Positions 57,844-64,000 of a stretch of 64,000 nucleotides of DNA are shown in pieces (position 1 is the first letter of the stretch; every line of letters starts with the position of its first letter). The notes beneath the pieces are model-generated. The model saw nothing but the letters and a program-made list of their open reading frames with translations. It was not told where the DNA came from and made no database searches. The position numbers and the translations under genes are program-made. The stretch is from Actinomycetota bacterium (GTDB lineage: Bacteria; Actinomycetota; Acidimicrobiia; Acidimicrobiales; Microtrichaceae), in the NCBI GenBank assembly GCA_016870275.1, contig VGBZ01000003.1:79743-143742 (forward strand). The letters run 5' to 3'.

Positions 57844-58995
57844 GTGGACGAACCTGAGCGATTCGCTCCGATACGTTTCGGTCCGATCACGGTCGACCCG
57901 CCGGTGGTCCTCGCTCCGATGGCGGGAGTCACCGATGCACCGTTCCGGCGGCTGGCGGCCTCGTTCGGGGGCGGGTTGTTCGTCAACCAGATGGTCACGG
58001 CGCGAGCGCTGCTGGAGGGCCACGCCGCGTCGTGGCAACTCACCAGGTTCCACCCGGAGGAGCCGGTTCGCTCGCTGCAGTTGTACGGAACCGACCCTGA
58101 GCATCTCGGCGAGGCGGTCCGCCTGCTGATCGACCGGAATCTGGTCGACCACATCGACCTCAACCTCGGTTGTCCCGCACCGAAGGTGACCCGGGCCGGC
58201 GGAGGAGCTGCGCTCCCGTTCAAGCGTTCGCTGCTGCGCCGGGTGCTCGAGGCCGCCACGAACGCTGCCCGCTCGGCCTCCGGCGGCACGGTGCCGGTGA
58301 CGGTGAAGTTCCGACTGGGCATCGACGACGACCACCTGACATTCCTCGACACCGGTCGGATCGCCGCCGAGGCCGGCGTTGCGGGGATGGCACTGCACGC
58401 CCGGACCGCCCTCCAGCACTACGCCCCGAGCGCCCGTTGGGACCGCATCGCCGAACTCGTCCAAGCCGTCGACGGGGTCCCGGTGCTCGGCAACGGCGAC
58501 GTGTTCAGCGGTGAGGACGCCTGCCGAATGATCCGGACCACCGGATGCGCAGGGGTGGTGGTCGGTCGGGGTTGTCTGGGTCGGCCATGGCTCTTCTCGG
58601 ACCTCGAACGCTCGCTGCACGGTCGACCCGCCGACCCACCACCGGCGTTGGGGGCGGTGTCGGACACGATTCGCGAGCACGTGCGGTTGATCGTCGCCTG
58701 GGAGCCCGGCCGGACCCTCGCCGGGTTCCGCAAGCACCTGGCGTGGTACCTGAAGGGCTACCCGGTCGGCGGCGAGGTCCGGCGCCGAGCGGGTCTGGTC
58801 GAGACACCCGACGACGTCGAGGTCCTGCTCAGCGAGCTCGACCCTGCGCTCGTCCCGACGGTGGATCCCGCTTCGGTCATCCGCAGCCACAGCGGGCCGC
58901 TCCGTCGGGTGGCGCTCCCCGACGGCTGGCTCGACGATCCCGATTCAGACGTCGTGCTCGAACCTGCGTCGGAGGCGTTCGTCTCCGGAGGGTGA
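57844..58995 (+). CDS. dusB: tRNA-dihydrouridine synthase DusB
   Basis: This 383-residue FMN enzyme reduces uridine in tRNA D-loops. The motifs are PPVVLAPMAGVTDAPFRRLA, HIDLNLGCPAPKVTRAGGGA with the catalytic Cys110, VTVKFRLGIDDDH, LHARTALQHY and VPVLGNGDVFSGEDACRMI. The C-terminal RNA-binding helices (about 260-330) are present. GTG 57844 is chosen since the family start (FGPITVDPPVV) follows directly. Confidence 0.95.
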   Translation: MDEPERFAPIRFGPITVDPPVVLAPMAGVTDAPFRRLAASFGGGLFVNQMVTARALLEGHAASWQLTRFHPEEPVRSLQLYGTDPEHLGEAVRLLIDRNLVDHIDLNLGCPAPKVTRAGGGAALPFKRSLLRRVLEAATNAARSASGGTVPVTVKFRLGIDDDHLTFLDTGRIAAEAGVAGMALHARTALQHYAPSARWDRIAELVQAVDGVPVLGNGDVFSGEDACRMIRTTGCAGVVVGRGCLGRPWLFSDLERSLHGRPADPPPALGAVSDTIREHVRLIVAWEPGRTLAGFRKHLAWYLKGYPVGGEVRRRAGLVETPDDVEVLLSELDPALVPTVDPASVIRSHSGPLRRVALPDGWLDDPDSDVVLEPASEAFVSGG

Positions 58996-58997
58996 GA

Positions 58998-59798
58998 TCA
59001 GAAGCCGGGGAGTCCCTCGGCGAAGGTGCCGGCGGTCCAGCCGGCATCGACGGCGAAGTCGGCGCCGGTGCAACCCCGGGCGGCGTCAGAGAGGAGCCAC
59101 ACCACCATCTCGGCGACGTCGTGGACGTCGACGTTGCGGGGCTGGCCATTGTGGTGAAACGGCAACCGGGGCGCACTGGCGAGGTAGCGGTCGAGGTCGA
59201 ACCGGTCGAGGAACGGTGTCGGCATGTCAGGGTTGCCCATTCCGGGACACACCGCATTGACCCGGATGCCGTCGAGGCCGAGTTCGAGCGCCGCCGCCTT
59301 GGTCAACCCCCGCAGCCCCCACTTGGTTGCGTTGTAGGTGGCCGTCGAGTTCATCGCCTCGAGGCCGCCGATGGACGAGATGTTGACGATCGACCCCCCA
59401 CCGGACGCCCGGAGCAGCGGGGCGACCGCCTGGGTCCCGAGCAGCGGGCCGAGCAGGTTCACCTCGAGCAGCCGCCGAGCCCGATCTGGTTCGATCTGTT
59501 CGATCGGGCCCATGTCGAGCAGGGCCGCATTGTTGACCAGACCGTCGAGGCCTCCGACGGCGTCGGTGATGGCGCCGCACGCCGCCGACCAGTCGTGCTC
59601 GGAGGAGACGTCGAGGTGCTGATAGACCGCAGCGGAACCGATCGCCGCCACGGCACTCTCGCCGAGTTCGTCGGAGACATCGGCGATGATCGCGATCCCG
59701 CCGAGGTCGACGATGCGCTCGGCGATGGTTCGGCCGAGTCCCTGGGCCCCGCCGGTGACCAGAACCCGCCGATCGGCCAGTGATGTCGGTTCGCTCAC
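58998..59798 (-). CDS. short-chain dehydrogenase/reductase
   Basis: This 266-residue SDR has the cofactor motif VTGGAQGLGRTIAE, NNAALLDMG, and the catalytic Ser in IVNISSIGG with Tyr155-X3-Lys159 (TYNATKWG). Asp41 after the second strand (IIADVSDE) suggests preference for NAD. The substrate is unknown. GTG 59798 follows GGAGG by a few bases; another GTG lies directly upstream. It is convergent with dusB. Confidence 0.92.
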   Translation of the reverse strand: MSEPTSLADRRVLVTGGAQGLGRTIAERIVDLGGIAIIADVSDELGESAVAAIGSAAVYQHLDVSSEHDWSAACGAITDAVGGLDGLVNNAALLDMGPIEQIEPDRARRLLEVNLLGPLLGTQAVAPLLRASGGGSIVNISSIGGLEAMNSTATYNATKWGLRGLTKAAALELGLDGIRVNAVCPGMGNPDMPTPFLDRFDLDRYLASAPRLPFHHNGQPRNVDVHDVAEMVVWLLSDAARGCTGADFAVDAGWTAGTFAEGLPGF

Positions 59799-59820
59799 CA
59801 CTCCTCCATCCTCGACCGGC

Positions 59821-59872
59821 CTCAGCCGGGTTGAGCCGGCCTCAGCCGGGTTGAGCCGGCCTCAGCCGGGTT
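59821..59872. repeat. 20-bp tandem repeat, about 2.6 copies
   Basis: The unit CTCAGCCGGGTTGAGCCGGC is present twice in full and once in part between the SDR and argJ genes. The unit contains CTCA and TGAG, so it can fold on itself. It is the second 20-bp tandem array in this window, though the sequence differs from the first. Confidence 0.85.
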
Positions 59873-59915
59873 GATCGAATGTAGCCACCTCGACGGGCTC
59901 TGCGAGACTCCCGGC

Positions 59916-61079
59916 GTGGACCTGCCGGACGGATTCAGCGCCCACGTGGCCAACATCGGTATCAAGGACGACACGCCGGACTTCGTGGTCGTGACCGCTG
60001 AGCGACCGGTGCCCGCATCTGCGGTGTTCACCCGATCGCGCTTCGCTGGTCCCAGCGTCGAGATCTCCCGGGAACACGTGGCCGACGGCTCGCTGCGAGG
60101 GTTCGTCGTCGTGTCGAAGAACGCCAACGTGGCCACGGGGGCTCAGGGACGCGCCGACGCCGAGGAACTCTCTGCGGGAGTTGCCCGGGCCATCGGCGGC
60201 CGGACCGAGGACGTGTTGGTCACATCGACCGGTGTCATCGGTCGCCCCTACCCCATGGATCGGATCCGAGCGCATCTGGCCCAACTCGCCATGCCGTTCG
60301 CCGGGGCCACACTCGAAGCGGTCGCCGGGGCGATCACCACCACCGACACCCACCCCAAGGTCGCCGTGGCCGCGCTGGAAACGGTCGAAGGGACCACTGC
60401 GACGGTCGCCGGCGTGGCCAAGGGGGTCGGCATGATCGAGCCCGACATGGCCACGATGCTTGCGTTCGTCCTGACCGACGCCGAATTGGACGCTCCGACA
60501 CTCGACGCAGAGTTCCGTTGGGTGGTCGACCGGACGTTCAACAGCCTGAGCGTCGACACCGACACCTCGACGTCCGACACTGCGGTCGTCCTGGCCAGTG
60601 GTGCGGCTGGTTCCGTCGATCCGAGTGCGTTCCGCCGCGCCCTGCTCGAGGTCTGCACCGACCTCACCCGACAACTCGCCGCCGATGGCGAAGGAGCCGA
60701 GACACTGATCGTCGTGAGCGTGGCCGGAGGGCGTGACGACCAGCAGGCCCGACGAATCGCCAAGTCGATCGTGAACTCGCCCCTGGTCAAGACTGCGGTC
60801 CACGGTGCCGACCCCAACTGGGGGCGGGTGGCCATGGCCGTGGGCAAGGCCGACGATGCCGAGGACGTCGATCAGGACCGGGTCCGGATCACCTTCGGTG
60901 GCACCGAGGTGTACCCGACGGTGCTCGACGAGGAGGCCCTCGCTGACCTCGAGGGGTACCTGCGGCGCGACGAGGTGCACATCGGCGTCGACCTCGGAAT
61001 CGGATCCGGCTCGTGGACCGTCTACGGCTGCGACCTCACCGACGGCTACGTCCGAATCAACGCCGACTACACCACCTGA
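59916..61079 (+). CDS. argJ: glutamate N-acetyltransferase/ornithine acetyltransferase ArgJ
   Basis: This 387-residue protein is cleaved autocatalytically before Thr180 in MATMLAFVLTDA to give two chains. It transfers an acetyl group between ornithine and glutamate in arginine synthesis. Other family motifs are SVDTDTSTSDTAVVLASG and HGADPNWGRVAMAVGKA, ending VRINADYTT. GTG 59916 is chosen; TTG 59871 is further upstream in frame. No argC, argB, argD or argF is nearby, which is unusual, since actinobacteria normally keep them together. Confidence 0.93.
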   Translation: MDLPDGFSAHVANIGIKDDTPDFVVVTAERPVPASAVFTRSRFAGPSVEISREHVADGSLRGFVVVSKNANVATGAQGRADAEELSAGVARAIGGRTEDVLVTSTGVIGRPYPMDRIRAHLAQLAMPFAGATLEAVAGAITTTDTHPKVAVAALETVEGTTATVAGVAKGVGMIEPDMATMLAFVLTDAELDAPTLDAEFRWVVDRTFNSLSVDTDTSTSDTAVVLASGAAGSVDPSAFRRALLEVCTDLTRQLAADGEGAETLIVVSVAGGRDDQQARRIAKSIVNSPLVKTAVHGADPNWGRVAMAVGKADDAEDVDQDRVRITFGGTEVYPTVLDEEALADLEGYLRRDEVHIGVDLGIGSGSWTVYGCDLTDGYVRINADYTT

Positions 61080-61114
61080 GCACGGACAACCGGGCCGGTG
61101 ACAGGATGGGGCCC

Positions 61115-61579
61115 GTGAGCACGTTCAGCGTGGAGGAGATCGAGTCGGCGTTCGTCACCTACCAGGAGGCAGCGGCGGCAGCCGGTGCCTCCGGCGACTG
61201 GAACGCATGGGCCGACGTCTTCACCGAGGACGCCACCTACATCGAGCACCTGTACGGCGAGTTCCACGGCCGAGAGGCGATCCGCGAGTGGATCACCTCG
61301 ACCATGTCTGCGTGGCCCAACTCTGCGTTCACGTCGTTCCCATGCGAGTGGCACGTGATCGACCCCGAACGGGGCTGGGTCATCACCAAGGTCTGGAACA
61401 GGCTCGAGGACCCGGGTGACGGATCGGTGCACGAGCAGTACAACCTGACCATCCTCCACTACGCCGGTGGTGGTCTCTGGTCCCACGAGGAGGACGTCTA
61501 CAACCCCGAGCACTTCGCCACGGTCGTGCGGGACTGGATCGATCGGCGGCGCTCGCTCGGCCACGCCGATGGTGCGTGA
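61115..61579 (+). CDS. SnoaL-like (NTF2-fold) protein
   Basis: This 154-residue protein matches the SnoaL-like polyketide cyclase/NTF2 fold (GDWNAWADVFTEDATYIEHL, GEFHGREAIREWITSTM, and WSHEEDVYNPEHFATVVRDW). Such folds bind small molecules or act as cyclases or isomerases. GTG 61115 is preferred as a CAGGAT box ends seven bases upstream; ATG 61106 is an alternative. It precedes the EthD-like gene by nine bases. Confidence 0.85.
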   Translation: MSTFSVEEIESAFVTYQEAAAAAGASGDWNAWADVFTEDATYIEHLYGEFHGREAIREWITSTMSAWPNSAFTSFPCEWHVIDPERGWVITKVWNRLEDPGDGSVHEQYNLTILHYAGGGLWSHEEDVYNPEHFATVVRDWIDRRRSLGHADGA

Positions 61580-61588
61580 GGACCGACC

Positions 61589-62287
61589 ATGGAGAAGCTC
61601 GTCTACCTGATCCGGACACGGACCGACATGGACCGGGCCGCCCTGCGCGACCAGCTCGTCGGCGACGTGGCCGAGCAACTCCGGGCCGAGGGCGCACGAG
61701 ACCTGTCGGTCCACGTGGCCGACGACCGCGTGGACATCGCCGGACCGATGCCGGAGCCGACCGGCGGCGTCGGAGTGGTCGCTGCCGTGTCCGCTTGGTT
61801 CGCCGCCCACGACCTCCGTGGCGCCACCGACGAGATCCTGCGTCCGCTCGGCGTTCGGGTCGACGGCTACCTGGTCACCGAGTCGGTGTGGTCCGAGTTC
61901 GGTCAGCGACGAGGGAGCCCCCGCAAGTGGCGGGACGGTGAGCGTTCACCCGGACTCGTCACGGTGGCGCTGGTCCACCGGAACCCCGCACTCGACGAGC
62001 GCACCTTCCGGGATCTCTGGTATCTCCACCAGTCACCCATGTCGGAGGAGGTTCAGCCCCGGCTCCGATACGTTCGCCATGGCGTGGTCCACCCAGTCAC
62101 GTCCGGAGCGGAAGCACTCGACGGCATCGTCGTAGAGACGTGGCCGTCCGAGGCGATCGTCTCCGACATCGTGGCGTTCCACAACGGCGACCCGGGCAAT
62201 CTCGAGGTGATGCTCGACAGCGTCGGAGCGACGTTCGACCTCTCTCGACTGCGATCGATCGCCATGTCGGAGTACCTGCTCGGCTGA
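61589..62287 (+). CDS. EthD-like/dimeric alpha-beta barrel protein
   Basis: This 232-residue protein has two ferredoxin-like halves. The second, PGLVTVALVHRNPALDERTF to RLRYVRHGVVHPV and IVVETWPSEA, matches the EthD domain. The first half is more diverged. EthD proteins accompany cytochrome P450 or dioxygenase systems, but none is adjacent. It could bind a hydrophobic substrate. ATG 61589 has GAGGACC upstream. The racemase-like gene follows convergently. Confidence 0.75.
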   Translation: MEKLVYLIRTRTDMDRAALRDQLVGDVAEQLRAEGARDLSVHVADDRVDIAGPMPEPTGGVGVVAAVSAWFAAHDLRGATDEILRPLGVRVDGYLVTESVWSEFGQRRGSPRKWRDGERSPGLVTVALVHRNPALDERTFRDLWYLHQSPMSEEVQPRLRYVRHGVVHPVTSGAEALDGIVVETWPSEAIVSDIVAFHNGDPGNLEVMLDSVGATFDLSRLRSIAMSEYLLG

Positions 62288-62288
62288 T

Positions 62289-63458
62289 TCAGCCGAGCAC
62301 CCTGTCCTCGAGGAGCGTCCGGACGCGCGGTGCGTCCACGCCCCAGGCCCCGAGCACCTCAGTGGGATCATCACCGGAGCAGGCCGGCTCGACCGGACCG
62401 GACGGAGTCCGATCGAACCGTGGTGCCGGAGCGGGTTGCGCCACACCGTCGACATCGACGAAGGCCTTGCGCTCAACAGCGTGCGCGTGTTCGACGGCCT
62501 CACCCATGTCGAGGACCGGCGTGACACAGGCATCCATACCGGAGAAGACCTCGGTCCAGGCGTCGCGCGTCCGAGTGGAAAAGCGGTCGCTGAGTTCGTT
62601 TCGCAGGTCCGGCCAGAGGGATCGGTCGTGTTGGAGTTCGAGCCACCGGGAGTCCAGACCGGTCCCTCGGACCAACTCGGCGAAGAACTTCGGCTCGATC
62701 GCCGCCACCGCCATCCACCCCCCGTCACCACAGCGATAACAGTCGTAGAAGGGCGCTCCCGAGTCCAGCAGGTTGGTCCCCCGCTCAGGGGACCAGAAGC
62801 CCGACGCCCACGCCCCGAACAGCGGTGCCATCAGTAGCGCTGACCCGTCGACCATGGCTGCGTCGACGACCTGCCCGAGGCCCGAGACCGACCGTTCGAC
62901 CAACGCAGCCAGAACGCCGACGGCGAGCAGCATCCCCCCTCCGCCGAAGTCGGCCACGAGATTGAGCGGGGGCGTCGGGGGCTCTCCAAGGCGACCCACG
63001 TGGGACAGGACGCCGGCGAGCGCCAGGTAGTTGAGATCGTGACCCCCACGATCCGCCAAGGGGCCATCCCGACCCCACCCGGTGACGCGGCCGTAGACGA
63101 GTCGGGGGTTGCGCTCGCAGATCTCGCCCGGCCCCAACCCGAGCCGCTCCGCCACCCCCGGACGGAAACCCTCGATGACCACGTCGGCTCGCTCCATGAG
63201 ATCCCGCACGAGCGCAGCGCCTTCCTGCAGCGCGAGATCGATCCTGATCGCCGGCCGGTTGCGATTGAGCACATCCCAAGGGTTGCGCCTCGAAGGTCCC
63301 AGATCGGGGCGGTCCGGATCAGGAACGATCAGATCTCGGTCCGGACGATCAACCCGGATGACCTCGGCACCGAGATCGGCGAGGACCATTCCGGCGAACG
63401 GGCCGGGCCCGAGCCCGGCCAGTTCGACGATACGGACGCCGTGGAGCGGTCCGTTCAC
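62289..63458 (-). CDS. CaiB/BaiF family protein, alpha-methylacyl-CoA racemase-like
   Basis: This 389-residue class III CoA transferase-fold enzyme has VELAGLGPGPFAGMVLADLG and YGRVTGWGRDGPLADRGGHD with NYLALAGVL. The histidine of RGGHDLNYLALAG and the Asp of VADFGGGG match the catalytic pair of alpha-methylacyl-CoA racemase (Mcr/Amacr). It should invert the methyl centre of branched acyl-CoAs for beta-oxidation. GTG 63458 is the likely start, directly before GPLHGVRIVELAG. A racemase fits the fatty-acid and acyl-CoA genes of the window. Confidence 0.9.
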   Translation of the reverse strand: MNGPLHGVRIVELAGLGPGPFAGMVLADLGAEVIRVDRPDRDLIVPDPDRPDLGPSRRNPWDVLNRNRPAIRIDLALQEGAALVRDLMERADVVIEGFRPGVAERLGLGPGEICERNPRLVYGRVTGWGRDGPLADRGGHDLNYLALAGVLSHVGRLGEPPTPPLNLVADFGGGGMLLAVGVLAALVERSVSGLGQVVDAAMVDGSALLMAPLFGAWASGFWSPERGTNLLDSGAPFYDCYRCGDGGWMAVAAIEPKFFAELVRGTGLDSRWLELQHDRSLWPDLRNELSDRFSTRTRDAWTEVFSGMDACVTPVLDMGEAVEHAHAVERKAFVDVDGVAQPAPAPRFDRTPSGPVEPACSGDDPTEVLGAWGVDAPRVRTLLEDRVLG

Positions 63459-63483
63459 CCCGGACCGCACCACAGCGTGAGTG

Positions 63484-64000
63484 TCAGGACCTATCGGCCA
63501 CGACCCACGTGAGGGAGAACGGGCGAAGCAGGTTCGGGAAGGACCCTGGGGTGAACCAGTCGCTCGTCCCACGTACGCAGCTGGGTCCACCGGGTGCGCA
63601 CTGACCCAGTTCCGGAGAGGAAGCGGGTGCAGACAGTGACCCGAAGACCGGTGCCTGGAGCGAGACGCCCGAGCCCGGATCGAACAGCCTGACCTCGCCC
63701 GTCCAGAACTGGAAGATCCAGAACCGTTGCGCAGACACGGTGAACCTGCCGGTTCCTCCGCTGGCTCCGGGGTACTCGACCGATCCGCCGACGCTCAGGA
63801 TTCCCAACTGATCACGCTGGATCGCGATGTTCCCGCTGCTCGACTCGGCGGTCCTGTTGTAGTTCACCGATCCAGAAACCCTCACCGACACGGCGTCCCG
63901 GCTACCCGGAAGCACCGTCGTCGTCGTCGTCGGAACCGTGGTCGTCGTCGTCGTGGTCGTCGTGGTCGTCGGAACCGTGGTCGTCGTCGTCGTGGTCGTC
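63484..64000 (-). CDS. secreted protein with Thr-rich stalk (partial, runs off right edge)
   Basis: The C-terminal 143 residues from GTG 63915 form a beta-rich domain of unknown type (FTVSAQRFWIFQFWTGEVRL). Two cysteines lie at QCAPGGPSCV. Upstream the frame stays open to the window edge as a Thr-rich repeat (ACG/ACC/GTT/CCG codons), like a surface stalk. The GTG is therefore not the true start. The protein is probably exported; no domain is recognised. It resembles the Thr-rich protein near 2.8 kb in style. Confidence 0.65.
   Translation of the reverse strand, partial: TTTTTTTTVPTTTTTTTTTTTVPTTTTTVLPGSRDAVSVRVSGSVNYNRTAESSSGNIAIQRDQLGILSVGGSVEYPGASGGTGRFTVSAQRFWIFQFWTGEVRLFDPGSGVSLQAPVFGSLSAPASSPELGQCAPGGPSCVRGTSDWFTPGSFPNLLRPFSLTWVVADRS

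Overview
The window reads as ordinary chromosome from a high-GC actinobacterium. Coding is dense on both strands, GTG starts are very common, and many genes are joined by 4-base GTGA or ATGA overlaps. The genome has SUF-type Fe-S assembly with SufU, DUF2254, DUF2752, ABA4-like and DUF222/HNH families, lipoproteins, and Thr/Pro-rich secreted proteins. The mix (acyl-CoA dehydrogenases, CoA transferase, ethylmalonyl-CoA pathway genes, no mycolate or spore genes) suggests the Acidimicrobiia; this is inference from gene content and style. I saw no rRNA, tRNA, CRISPR array, insertion sequence or prophage.

Layout. 1-2.7 kb: acyl-CoA dehydrogenase, a Phd/VapC-like toxin-antitoxin pair, and an MBL hydrolase. 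2.8-3.7 kb: a Thr-rich secreted protein with an AT-rich patch, and a start-less gene remnant. 3.7-13.2 kb: the Fe-S assembly region, split into three transcription units (sufC1-sufS-sufU; sufD-Rieske-sufC2; sufB). It is interrupted by a truncated HNH gene with a 20-bp tandem array, a pterin dehydratase, a Cys-quartet protein and a PAS/degenerate-GGDEF protein. Each suf unit is preceded by the same 19-bp motif, in the same orientation, over its promoter. 13.2-17.6 kb: housekeeping enzymes including MutY. 17.6-24.5 kb: a partial ethylmalonyl-CoA pathway set (mcd, MaoC hydratase, two CitE/Mcl-type lyases) with an HNH protein, a DUF4870 protein and a methyltransferase between. 24.5-30.6 kb: quinone oxidoreductase, TlpA-like/DsbB pair, glutathione peroxidase, a P2-type cation ATPase and a small winged-helix regulator. 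30.6-31.7 kb: a decayed gene for a GluR0-like ligand-gated potassium channel.

31.7-46 kb: mostly envelope and secreted proteins (GYF_2 protein with a Pro-Ala stalk, PHB-depolymerase-like lipoprotein, beta-propeller lipoprotein, LemA plus DUF2207, YceI, YtkA-like, CopC-CopD, two secreted proteins of unknown function, lipocalin). Among them lie a CMD-family protein, an ATP-grasp enzyme and an enoyl-CoA hydratase. 46-52 kb: a translationally coupled operon of amine dehydrogenase-like protein, sulfatase and sarcosine-oxidase-like flavoenzyme, divergent from an FAD-linked 2-hydroxyacid dehydrogenase. 52-55.3 kb: DoxX, DUF2254 and a GH3-like lipoprotein. 55.3-57.3 kb: leuA with a leader peptide holding four consecutive Leu codons and an attenuator hairpin. 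57.3-64 kb: ABA4-like protein, DusB, SDR, a solitary argJ, SnoaL-like and EthD-like proteins, an alpha-methylacyl-CoA racemase-like enzyme, and a Thr-stalked secreted protein running off the right edge.

A recurring feature is a -10 box (TANNNT) placed 6 or 7 bases before the start codon, the signature of leaderless mRNAs. It was used to choose several starts. The observations most worth following are the shared suf motif, the leuA attenuator, the broken GluR0-like receptor, and the sulfatase/amine-oxidase operon.
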